This document shows, piece by piece, positions 1-7,135 of a stretch of DNA of 23,674 nucleotides. The stretch's first letter is position 1; the number at the start of each line of letters is the position of its first letter. The notes under the pieces were generated by a model. It was not told the origin of the DNA. It did not search any database and was given only the letters and a program-made list of their open reading frames with translations. Position numbers and translations under genes: made by a program. Location of the stretch: the NCBI GenBank assembly GCA_015655535.1, contig JAATEW010000351.1, forward strand, positions 1 through 23,674, read 5' to 3'. The DNA comes from Hyphomicrobiales bacterium (GTDB lineage: Bacteria; Pseudomonadota; Alphaproteobacteria; Rhizobiales; Beijerinckiaceae).

Positions 1-2141
1 GCACTGGCAAAACTGTGGTGGCCCGTCTTTATGGCGAAATCCTGCGCGATCTTGGCGTGCTGGAAAAAGGCCATTTGGTCGAGACAGACCGGGCGGGACT
101 GGTCGCGGGCTATGTCGGTCAAACGGCGCTGAAGACGAAGGAGAAAATCAGCGCTGCGCAAGATGGAATCCTCTTTATCGACGAGGCTTACGCCCTTACC
201 GAGCATAGCGGCTCAGGGACCGACTTCGGCCGGGAAGCCATCGACATCTTGCTCAAGGAAATGGAGGACAAGCGGGATCGCTTGGTCGTCATCGTAGCCG
301 GCTATCCAGAGCCGATGCGAAAATTTCTGACAAGCAATCCCGGTCTGCCCTCGCGCTTTACCAAGACCATCGCATTTGAAAGCTATGCGGCCAGCGATCT
401 CGTCGCTATCACCCATACGATGGCCCGGCACGACGGTCTGCGCCTTAGCTCAGAGGCCGACCCGGTTCTGAAACACTACTTTGAGCGAGCGCGAACCTCG
501 CTCAATTTTGCCAATGCCCGGACGGCGCGGACGGTACTCGAACGCGCCCGCGAAGCACAAGCCGCCCGGGTCGCTCCGCTGATTGGAAACCTCGGCGTCG
601 ATCTCAATGAACTGACCCTTGACGACATCCAATCGGTGGTCGTCACTAAGACGAATATCGCCTCAACCGGCATCAGCGGGCGAGACGAATTGGCCAACAT
701 GATCGGGTTGGCGACTGTCAAAGCCGAGATCGACACCCTGATCCAACGTCTGCAGGTCGAAGCGGCCCGGCGTGAGCAGGGACTGCCTGTGGCGCCAATC
801 TCCTTGCACATGGTTTTTACCGGACCGCCCGGCACCGGCAAAACGGCGGTCGCCCGTATTTACGGCAAGATCTTGCGCGAACTCGGCGTATTGGAGAAAG
901 GTCACCTGATCGAGACAGACCGCGCTGGGTTGGTCGCGGGCTATGTCGGGCAGACGGCATTGAAAACGAGGGAAAAGATTGCCGATGCGCTGGACGGTAT
1001 CCTTTTCATCGACGAAGCTTATGGCCTCAGCCAACAAATGGGATCAGAGCATGATTTTGGCCGGGAGTCGATCGAAACCCTGCTCAAGGACATGGAAGAC
1101 AAGAGAGATCGATTGGTTGTCATCGTTGCCGGTTATCCAGACGAGATGAGCAAATTCTTGGAAAGCAACCCCGGTCTGCCTTCACGCTTCACCAAGACCA
1201 TCGCATTCGAAAGCTATGCGGCCAGTGAACTCGTCTCCATCACCCACAGGCTGGCGGAGCGTGATGGCATGCATCTCAATCCGGACGCCGACCCGGTCTT
1301 GGCGAATTACTTCGAGCGGGTCCGCGCCGAGCCCAATTTTGCCAATGCCCGGACGGCGCGGACAGTTCTTGAACGCGCCCGCGAAGCGCAGGCCGCGCGC
1401 ATCGCGCCCCAGATTGAGACCCCCGGCATCGACCTCAACGAATTGACCGCGGCCGACATCGAATGTGCGACCACCGGAAAGAATGAACATCCATCAGGAA
1501 CGCAAAAGCGACTATCGAATGGCACCGGCTTTTTCGTCTCCGCGGATGGTTACGTGGTTACGAATGCGCATGTCGTTGAGGGCTGTTCGGATCCGAAGCT
1601 GGTTTGTGGTCTCGCGGCGCCGGTCTCCGCGCAGATTTTAGCCCTGGACACAGCAAATGATTTGGCTTTGCTGAAAGCGGACCTTGCAAGTGATCATGTG
1701 GCTACGCTGCGCAGCGGCGTCAGGATGGGGGAGGAAATCGCAGCGTTCGGCTATCCGCTCCACGGTATGTTATCCTCTGGCGGTAATTTCACCGTCGGCC
1801 ATGTCTCTGCCCTCGCCGGATTAAACAATAATAGCGGACAAATCCAGATTTCAGCTCCAATCCAGCCAGGCAATAGCGGCGGGCCCGTTGTCGATCAGAG
1901 CGGCAATGTTATAGGTGTCGTCGTCTCGAAATTGAACGCGATGAAGTTCGCAACGACGAGCAAGAACAAGGACATTGCCCAGAACGTCAATTTTGCCATC
2001 GGCATAAATGTTCTGACGGCATTTTTAGACACCTACGGTGTCCCTTATTTGACAGGAGGAGAAGGTGGGCCTTCGCTTCAATCGTTCGAGCTTGCCGAGA
2101 AAGCGCAATCCGTTGCAGTTTTGATTTTATGCGAAAAATGA
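1..2141 (+). CDS. Tandem AAA+ ATPase (CbxX/CfxQ type) fused to a trypsin-like protease, 5' truncated
   Basis: The reading frame is open from the window edge. Codons at 3-14 encode TGKT, the end of a Walker A motif, so the true start lies outside. The visible protein holds the rest of a first AAA+ module (Walker B ILFIDEAYA near residue 52 counting from the GTG at 15) and a complete second one (Walker A GPPGTGKT near 270, Walker B ILFIDEAYG near 329). Both carry the AGYVGQTALKT pore-type loop of CbxX/CfxQ ATPases and the NPGLPSRF motif. A chymotrypsin-fold domain starts near residue 503, with a plausible triad: His519 in TNAHVVEG, Asp549 in NDLALL and Ser621 in PGNSGGP. The two AAA+ halves are very alike and look like an internal duplication. 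It is not CbbX, which is a single module of about 300 aa beside Rubisco genes. A role in regulated proteolysis or defence is inferred. The membrane protein gene follows about 90 bases downstream. Confidence 0.9.
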   Translation, partial: TGKTVVARLYGEILRDLGVLEKGHLVETDRAGLVAGYVGQTALKTKEKISAAQDGILFIDEAYALTEHSGSGTDFGREAIDILLKEMEDKRDRLVVIVAGYPEPMRKFLTSNPGLPSRFTKTIAFESYAASDLVAITHTMARHDGLRLSSEADPVLKHYFERARTSLNFANARTARTVLERAREAQAARVAPLIGNLGVDLNELTLDDIQSVVVTKTNIASTGISGRDELANMIGLATVKAEIDTLIQRLQVEAARREQGLPVAPISLHMVFTGPPGTGKTAVARIYGKILRELGVLEKGHLIETDRAGLVAGYVGQTALKTREKIADALDGILFIDEAYGLSQQMGSEHDFGRESIETLLKDMEDKRDRLVVIVAGYPDEMSKFLESNPGLPSRFTKTIAFESYAASELVSITHRLAERDGMHLNPDADPVLANYFERVRAEPNFANARTARTVLERAREAQAARIAPQIETPGIDLNELTAADIECATTGKNEHPSGTQKRLSNGTGFFVSADGYVVTNAHVVEGCSDPKLVCGLAAPVSAQILALDTANDLALLKADLASDHVATLRSGVRMGEEIAAFGYPLHGMLSSGGNFTVGHVSALAGLNNNSGQIQISAPIQPGNSGGPVVDQSGNVIGVVVSKLNAMKFATTSKNKDIAQNVNFAIGINVLTAFLDTYGVPYLTGGEGGPSLQSFELAEKAQSVAVLILCEK

Positions 2142-2230
2142 AGAAGGTCTCTTCTGACTAAGCCGAACCCTGATCAATGCGCATAGCCGACTTGGGTTTT
2201 GTAAAGTCTCGCGAGACGGAGCCGCGTCAT

Positions 2231-3025
2231 ATGAGCCAATTCTTCAGCAAATTCGGCTTTATCCACCGTCGTCTATGGGACCGCGACGGGACCTATCGCT
2301 TGGCCCTGTTATTTGGGCCAGCCCCGCTGATCGGCTGCGGCGTCGCGGTTGGGATTTGGTTCATCATCCGTGCATTTCCAGGCTCCCATGTGCAACTGCC
2401 GGAATGGGCGAAAATTCCTCGCCCCACAGATCGCTGGAACACGAGCGAGGTGCAGACAATCCCGCCCGCAAGGCCGCTCCCTCCGGCAGGCGCACATGGA
2501 GGGCTCAGCGGATACGAGCCAGGTTGGCAGGCAACCACCCACGCGGTCGAGGTTACTCCCACCTGGAACACCGAGATCAAGCAAACCGCCTTAAGCGGAT
2601 TTTTTATCGACGGTTCGACAATTGAATTAGACGCCATCATCGCGGCGGGCCCCAAGAATACGCGATTTATTGGATCTGGATCAGCATTTCTCGTCGTCAG
2701 AACGCCGGGAATCTACGCGCTCTCGCTTCGCCTTGAGAAACCGCTTGGCCAGGTTGCGGACTGTCTGACGCGTCTCAGTTTGGGGCCACGCAAAATAAAT
2801 GCGAACTTTGAAATAGCGACGCCTGGGAATATCTCGAAGGTATTCGATACTGCGCGCTTTGATCTCCAGCCTGGGCTTTATCCGATCGGCTGGGCCCTCG
2901 GTTGCTGGAAAGATCAAGAGATGGTCGGGCGCGCCCGCATCACGGTTCTGATTAGCCACCCGGGCGAGCAAGCCCTCCAACCTGCGCGCCCAGACGATAT
3001 CGTCAGGCCGGAGCGCATAAAATAA
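2231..3025 (+). CDS. Hypothetical single-pass membrane protein, 264 aa
   Basis: I do not recognise this family. The ATG at 2231 is preferred because a GGAG lies 9 bases upstream. An in-frame ATG at 2177 would add 18 residues but has no ribosome binding site. One hydrophobic segment (about residues 25-48, rich in Leu, Ile, Gly and Phe) should anchor the protein. It is followed by a proline-rich stretch and a beta-rich C-terminal region that would lie outside the cytoplasm if the N-terminus is inside. Two cysteines occur late in the protein (in VADCLTR and ALGCWKD). It follows the AAA+/protease gene on the same strand with no obvious terminator between them, so co-transcription is plausible and a shared function is an inference. 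Confidence 0.7.
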   Translation: MSQFFSKFGFIHRRLWDRDGTYRLALLFGPAPLIGCGVAVGIWFIIRAFPGSHVQLPEWAKIPRPTDRWNTSEVQTIPPARPLPPAGAHGGLSGYEPGWQATTHAVEVTPTWNTEIKQTALSGFFIDGSTIELDAIIAAGPKNTRFIGSGSAFLVVRTPGIYALSLRLEKPLGQVADCLTRLSLGPRKINANFEIATPGNISKVFDTARFDLQPGLYPIGWALGCWKDQEMVGRARITVLISHPGEQALQPARPDDIVRPERIK

Positions 3026-3080
3026 GTGGAGTTTTATACCACGTCGATAAGAAATTAAACTGTGATTTCAATAACATGAG

Positions 3081-3132
3081 TGTTCGCAGTTTATCCTGTG
3101 CGGTCCATCAATTCTGAACAGAACTGCGAACA
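3081..3132. repeat. 11-bp perfect inverted repeat with a 30-nt spacer
   Basis: TGTTCGCAGTT at 3081-3091 is repeated in inverse orientation as AACTGCGAACA at 3122-3132. It lies in the 180-bp gap between the membrane protein gene and the end of the phage-like block, where the two transcription units converge. No T-run follows either arm, so it is not a typical intrinsic terminator. A recombination or protein-binding site at the prophage boundary is possible but unproven. Confidence 0.5.
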
Positions 3133-3205
3133 TTGCCTCGCTAAATCTCGACTGTCAGGATATGTCGATCTCGGTTAAATCCTGTCCGCGCATGACGCCA
3201 CCCAG

Positions 3206-4078
3206 TCAAAGCCTCCGTCCCCGCCGCTGCGCGAGCTTGATCGCGAGCAGCGACAGAGCCTGCGGATCGGCGAGCATTTTTTCGATCGCTTCGCTTTCGT
3301 CGCTGTCGAAGCGGCCATCCTCCTGTTTGGAGATGCTTCGCGTCCGGCCGGAAAGCGGCAACGGCAGAGGCTGGTCTTCGATCTTCTTCACTCGCGTGAG
3401 AACATCGGCGAGCATCGAGGACAGCGCATCGAAGCGCTTTTCGAGAGCGTGATGATCGGCATGCGCCATTTTCTGCGGCGCGGCATCGCACGCAGCGCCA
3501 AGCTCAACCGATGTGTCGTGCATGGCCTGGATGCGCGCGAGATCCGCCTCACTATTGCGGGCGCCGAGCTTCGAGACATCAGGCGTGAAGCCGCGCCATT
3601 CGCGCGTGCCGTCCTGCTTGATCATTTCGAAATGCGCCTGCGGCAGACAGGGCAGATCGACCAGCGAAATTTCGCTCGGCGCCGCCGTATAACGTGTGAG
3701 GCCATCCTCATCCGTCCAGCGGCGGATATAAGAGCCGCCTTGCGAGAAGCCCGTATAGACGCCTTCCTGGACTTTGCGCCATTCGTCATCGTCGACGACC
3801 TTGGCGCAGATCTCGATCTGCTTCGCCTCATCGTTGACGGTCAATGCCGTCACCTTGCCGGCCGCGACGGCGCCATGCATGGCGCGCAGATTGCCGAGCG
3901 ATTTGCCGCGGGAGGATTGGGCGATCTCATCCGACCATTTTTCATAATGCGGCTTGGTCGAGGCATAGTCGCAGATCTCGCCGCTGCGGTCAGCGATCTC
4001 GGCGGTCGCGAGACCATAGACGAGGCGTTGCATCGCATCGACCTTGGTGATGGGTATGAACATGTCGAAGTGAGACAT
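3206..4078 (-). CDS. XkdF-like phage prohead protease family protein, 290 aa
   Basis: The ATG at 4078 has an AGGAGCC ribosome binding site just upstream. The longer frame back to 4249 would run through a terminator hairpin and is rejected. The N-terminal 150 residues fit the XkdF/HK97-type prohead protease fold, which processes capsid and scaffold proteins in procapsids. They include the pattern RAMHGAVAAGKV (candidate catalytic His68), TGFSQGG (candidate Ser112) and SEISLVDLP (residues 135-143), all typical of these proteases. The C-terminal part is polar and charged and ends in a basic tail, like a linker or scaffold-type region. It is the last phage gene of the block. The capsid gene expected after it is missing, so the protease probably has no substrate encoded here. 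Confidence 0.75.
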   Translation of the reverse strand: MSHFDMFIPITKVDAMQRLVYGLATAEIADRSGEICDYASTKPHYEKWSDEIAQSSRGKSLGNLRAMHGAVAAGKVTALTVNDEAKQIEICAKVVDDDEWRKVQEGVYTGFSQGGSYIRRWTDEDGLTRYTAAPSEISLVDLPCLPQAHFEMIKQDGTREWRGFTPDVSKLGARNSEADLARIQAMHDTSVELGAACDAAPQKMAHADHHALEKRFDALSSMLADVLTRVKKIEDQPLPLPLSGRTRSISKQEDGRFDSDESEAIEKMLADPQALSLLAIKLAQRRGRRL

Positions 4079-4110
4079 GAAGGCTCCTTTTGTCTTTGAA
4101 TTTCGCGCGC

Positions 4111-4141
4111 AAAAAAACCGCCGAAGCGGGCGCTTGGCGGT
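4111..4141 (-). terminator. Rho-independent terminator after the immunity gene
   Basis: On the minus strand, ACCGCC-AAGCG pairs with CGCTT-(C)-GGCGGT and is followed by seven T residues. It lies between the immunity gene stop (4177) and the ribosome binding site of the XkdF-like gene. The hairpin at 5673-5706 is nearly the same sequence in the same orientation. Confidence 0.75.
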
Positions 4142-4176
4142 GGTCATCGTGGGACGATACTCAGAAAATCGTGGCA

Positions 4177-4542
4177 TCAGCTCGGTTTGAAAAAGCCGCT
4201 GTCCAGATTCCGAAGAGTCTCTTTTGCATTGGCGGCTTGTGGCATCCATCCGGTTTTACTGATGGCGTCTATGACGCGGCGAGCTTCCACCGGAGCAACA
4301 AGGAGCGTTGCCATCGCAGCTTGCAGTCTAACTTGCATGTTTTCGTGATCATAAAGCTTGGTCAAAGAAACGCGAGCATCGCGATTGCTCAACTCAGCGC
4401 GTATTGCCCGCATTTGAGGATAAAGTTTATTGGTGATTTTTGAAATCTGCTCTTTGAGCAGGGCATCGTCTTGTTCGAGAGTGTTTTTTTCGAAAAGCTC
4501 AACCAATTCGTTAATTGACATGTTCTCTAGGCGCACGCTCAT
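4177..4542 (-). CDS. DUF2019-like presumed immunity protein, 121 aa
   Basis: This is a small, mainly helical protein. The pattern of an N-terminal MSINELVELF helix, LYDHENMQVRLQAA in the middle and a C-terminal LRNLDSGFF fits the DUF2019 family as I recall it, whose members often sit beside secreted or contact-dependent toxins. Its ATG overlaps the toxin gene's TGA by 4 bases (ATGA), which implies translational coupling and fixed stoichiometry. The expected role is to bind and neutralise the nuclease domain encoded directly upstream. The terminator at 4111-4141 ends the unit. The family assignment is from sequence resemblance; the immunity role is inferred from gene context. Confidence 0.65.
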   Translation of the reverse strand: MSVRLENMSINELVELFEKNTLEQDDALLKEQISKITNKLYPQMRAIRAELSNRDARVSLTKLYDHENMQVRLQAAMATLLVAPVEARRVIDAISKTGWMPQAANAKETLRNLDSGFFKPS

Positions 4543-5651
4543 GGTTTAAGCACTCCAAAGTCGATCAACTTTTGGCGGCCCAAATCATAGCGCGTTTTCC
4601 AATCTTTTCCTCGAAGATATTGTCGCGGTGATAACCATCTATAGTCCTCATTTGGCGTTTGATACCAAGTCGTAATTTCCCGATGCTTCATAGCCGGAAT
4701 TCTAACAAGATTGGCTCGCGCATCTATTGCTTCTCTCGAGAAATCATCATCTTCTGCCCCTTTCTGCTCGACGATGTGATGAATCTCATAGCCTGGCTTT
4801 GGATCGGCAACTGCATCTTGAAGCTCTTCTAGCGTCTTTGGTTCATCCAAGGACGCTTTTATCTTATCACTGTAATTGTCCGGTTTGCCATTCAGCCATT
4901 GGATCGCTTCTACGGTGAGAATGATTTGATGGACCATGTGCATTTCACCACGTTCGATCGCTGCCTGCGCCAGCCTCGAAATCTCCTTCACGGCTGCATA
5001 AGCTAAACGGCCCAGTGGCCTCGTACCTGGGATCTTGAAGCGTCCAATGGAGCGCCCTGTCTGTAGCGGTTCAGCCGAATCCGGCGGCTCCGTCGAAGAA
5101 CCGCCAGATTCGATGCCAGGTGCAAATCGTCCGCCTTGGCTCTCCGGCGCACCCGCCGGCCAGCGCGGATGCTTTGCTTCATCCCATGGACCGCCCCCGC
5201 CTTTCGCTAAGAGGCGCGCCGCTTCAACATGCTCTTTGAAGAGCAAGCAATGCAGGGCAATATCCCGCACGTTCCATGTTCGGGGCCCGTCGCGGACCGG
5301 GAGATTTATTGCCGCTATGCCGATTTCGTTAGCAACAACGCGCATCAATGCCGCGCCGTCAGCGGATATGGCGTTCAGCCTCAACGCGTCGAGTATGTGC
5401 TGCGCTCCGGCTGCATCGCCCAACGTCAAGACGCGAGCAGTACGAGAGACCGCTGTGAGACTATCCGTGTAAAGCGCGTCCGGTCCATGCAGTCGGGTGA
5501 TCCAGAAGTTGATCACTTCACCTGCGATAGGCACGATCTCGGAGCCGCGCCGTAGCGTCAGCGGAATGCCCGGCCACATCCAGATCGCATCACGCTGAAC
5601 GACAAGCGTGCAAGGACGCTCCCGCGAGCCGTGAAGGGCAAGAGGCTGCAT
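4539..5651 (-). CDS. Phage-associated polymorphic toxin with C-terminal HNH-like nuclease domain, 370 aa
   Basis: Three parts can be seen. The N-terminal 150 residues are not recognised. A linker follows with HPRWPAGAPESQGGRF (residues 161-176), a motif common in phage-associated MuF-type and portal-linked effector proteins. The C-terminal domain (about 285-370) carries YEIHHIVEQ (His291, His292), then ANLVRIPAMKHREITTWY with His323. This His-His ... Asn ... His arrangement is typical of HNH/treble-clef toxin nucleases, so cleavage of DNA or RNA is likely. The start codon at 5651 has only a weak ribosome binding site, and a terminator hairpin ends 22 bases upstream of it. The gene sits between portal and protease, where phages and gene-transfer-like elements often place MuF-linked toxins that could travel in the particle. 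Phage structural function of the N-terminal part remains possible. Confidence 0.65.
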   Translation of the reverse strand: MQPLALHGSRERPCTLVVQRDAIWMWPGIPLTLRRGSEIVPIAGEVINFWITRLHGPDALYTDSLTAVSRTARVLTLGDAAGAQHILDALRLNAISADGAALMRVVANEIGIAAINLPVRDGPRTWNVRDIALHCLLFKEHVEAARLLAKGGGGPWDEAKHPRWPAGAPESQGGRFAPGIESGGSSTEPPDSAEPLQTGRSIGRFKIPGTRPLGRLAYAAVKEISRLAQAAIERGEMHMVHQIILTVEAIQWLNGKPDNYSDKIKASLDEPKTLEELQDAVADPKPGYEIHHIVEQKGAEDDDFSREAIDARANLVRIPAMKHREITTWYQTPNEDYRWLSPRQYLRGKDWKTRYDLGRQKLIDFGVLKP

Positions 5652-5672
5652 TCAGACGTTCCGGAAATAGCC

Positions 5673-5706
5673 AAAAGAAAACCGCCGAAGCGAAGCGCTT
5701 GGCGGT
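5673..5706 (-). terminator. Rho-independent terminator between portal and toxin genes
   Basis: On the minus strand, ACCGCCAAGCG pairs with CGCTTCGGCGGT (one bulged base) around a small loop and is followed by TTTTC. It lies 40 bases after the portal stop codon and 22 bases before the toxin start. The sequence almost duplicates the hairpin at 4111-4141. Confidence 0.7.
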
Positions 5707-5745
5707 GGGTAAATGGGTCCGATTGGTTCAGTGGCGACTGATCAA

Positions 5746-7125
5746 TCAGTTCCCATCGCCACTTCCGGATTGCGGTGATCCATCCGGCAGCGCCACATAG
5801 CCCGTCCCCGTCAGCGTCATGGGCGTGTCGGCGGCGGATTCTGTCAACGGCGCATGGCCGAGAATGGTACGGGCCTCGTTGATGGTCAAAATGCCATTCG
5901 CCATATAGCCGGTCAGGATCGTCTCCTGCACCGCCGGATCGAGCTCAGGATCAGACTGCCAGGCAAATTCAAGATCGGGTCCATCGAACTCGCTTGCGAT
6001 GAGATCGTCGATCAATCCTTTCACCCCACCGAGCACCGGCAAAAGGCCTTCTTCTTCCGAATGCTCCTTTTGCGTTTCGGCCGTCGCGCGGTTCACTTGC
6101 TGCACCAGACCTTGCGGCGAGATCGAAAAGGCAAAGCAGATCACGCGCGCCAGCCATTCGTCGAATGGCCCCGTCAGCGACGGCTCCTTCGTCTGTAGAA
6201 AGGTTTTCGCGACGCCGCCCGGCACGAATTTCGCCTTGCGGCGGCGGCCGAGATCGCCGTCGAAATAGACGTCCCAATATTTCTGATAGGTCGCGATCTG
6301 ATCCGGCGTCCAATTCTCCGGCACGCCGATGAGGCTATCTGGAATATTGCCTTCGGTGAAATAATCGAGCAGGAAAATCTGGCGGCGCAGCGCGATATTG
6401 ACCGTCGTCACGATCTGCTCGACCGGGCCATATCCATAGACGCGATTGGTCCTGATGTTGCGCGGCCGATAGATGAGATCGGTCGTCGTATAATCGACGG
6501 CCGGATAGCCTTTCAGTATCTGCTGATAGGCGGCAGGATAGATCACCTGCCCGCCATCGCTATAAGGCTGCGGCGTGCGACCCCAATCGTCGATCACGGG
6601 CTTGATCGTCGCGCCATCAAGCGGCAGCAGCGCCTTCAGCCTTCCGCCGCGATCGCGCTGCATATAAAGCGCCGGCGCATCAATCACGAAGAGGTCTTCG
6701 AGGATCAGCCGCAGCCAATCGGTAAATCCGTGATGGCCGTCGGGGCGCCGGAAGAAGGATGTGATCGCATCGACGCGACCGGCATCGAGAACCTGATTGG
6801 CCTTCTTATCCCGTTTGCGAATGTGCCAGCAGAGCCGCGCGATCTGATCCTTGCGCGTCTCGATGACGAGGCGCAGAAGATCATAGCCGTCAGCCAAGCC
6901 ACGCAGCATGTTGAACGAGATCGGCTCATAGGGCCGGGCGATGGTCGTAAGGTTGTAGCCGGCCGGATAATCCCATTGGCGGCCCGCGACCTCCGGCGGC
7001 GCCAATGGCTTCATCGGTTCGAGCGGGCCGAACCAATCGGCGCCCTGCCCTGACGAGCCATAGCTCACATAAAGATCGGTCGGCGAGAGCGTCCAGCTTC
7101 TCTGTCCGGCAGCACGTTCAGTCAT
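5746..7125 (-). CDS. Phage portal protein, 459 aa
   Basis: The portal forms the dodecameric ring at one capsid vertex through which the terminase pumps DNA. Length, position directly after the large terminase gene, and overall composition fit HK97/lambda-type portals. Recognisable stretches include the early helix segment around ARPYEPISFNMLRGLADGYD, the segment QIARLCWHIRKRDKK, and the internal INEARTILG near the C-terminus, which is common in portals. The terminase stop lies 10 bases before the ATG, so the two genes are co-transcribed. The ribosome binding site is weak, as expected for coupled translation. A Gly/Ser-rich tail ends the protein. No frameshift or stop interrupts it. Confidence 0.85.
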   Translation of the reverse strand: MTERAAGQRSWTLSPTDLYVSYGSSGQGADWFGPLEPMKPLAPPEVAGRQWDYPAGYNLTTIARPYEPISFNMLRGLADGYDLLRLVIETRKDQIARLCWHIRKRDKKANQVLDAGRVDAITSFFRRPDGHHGFTDWLRLILEDLFVIDAPALYMQRDRGGRLKALLPLDGATIKPVIDDWGRTPQPYSDGGQVIYPAAYQQILKGYPAVDYTTTDLIYRPRNIRTNRVYGYGPVEQIVTTVNIALRRQIFLLDYFTEGNIPDSLIGVPENWTPDQIATYQKYWDVYFDGDLGRRRKAKFVPGGVAKTFLQTKEPSLTGPFDEWLARVICFAFSISPQGLVQQVNRATAETQKEHSEEEGLLPVLGGVKGLIDDLIASEFDGPDLEFAWQSDPELDPAVQETILTGYMANGILTINEARTILGHAPLTESAADTPMTLTGTGYVALPDGSPQSGSGDGN

Positions 7126-7135
7126 TGATCAGATC

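Noticed and set aside
1..2141. CbbX Rubisco activase
   Set aside because: Two modules plus a protease, and no Rubisco genes nearby; only the AAA+ family is shared.
3449..4099. 216-codon plus-strand frame
   Set aside because: Antisense to the XkdF-like gene, which has a good ribosome binding site and recognisable motifs.
5737..5750. ACTGAT-CA-ATCAGT palindrome as a regulator site
   Set aside because: Short, overlaps the portal stop codon, and does not fit the FNR/FixK consensus TTGAT-N4-ATCAA.
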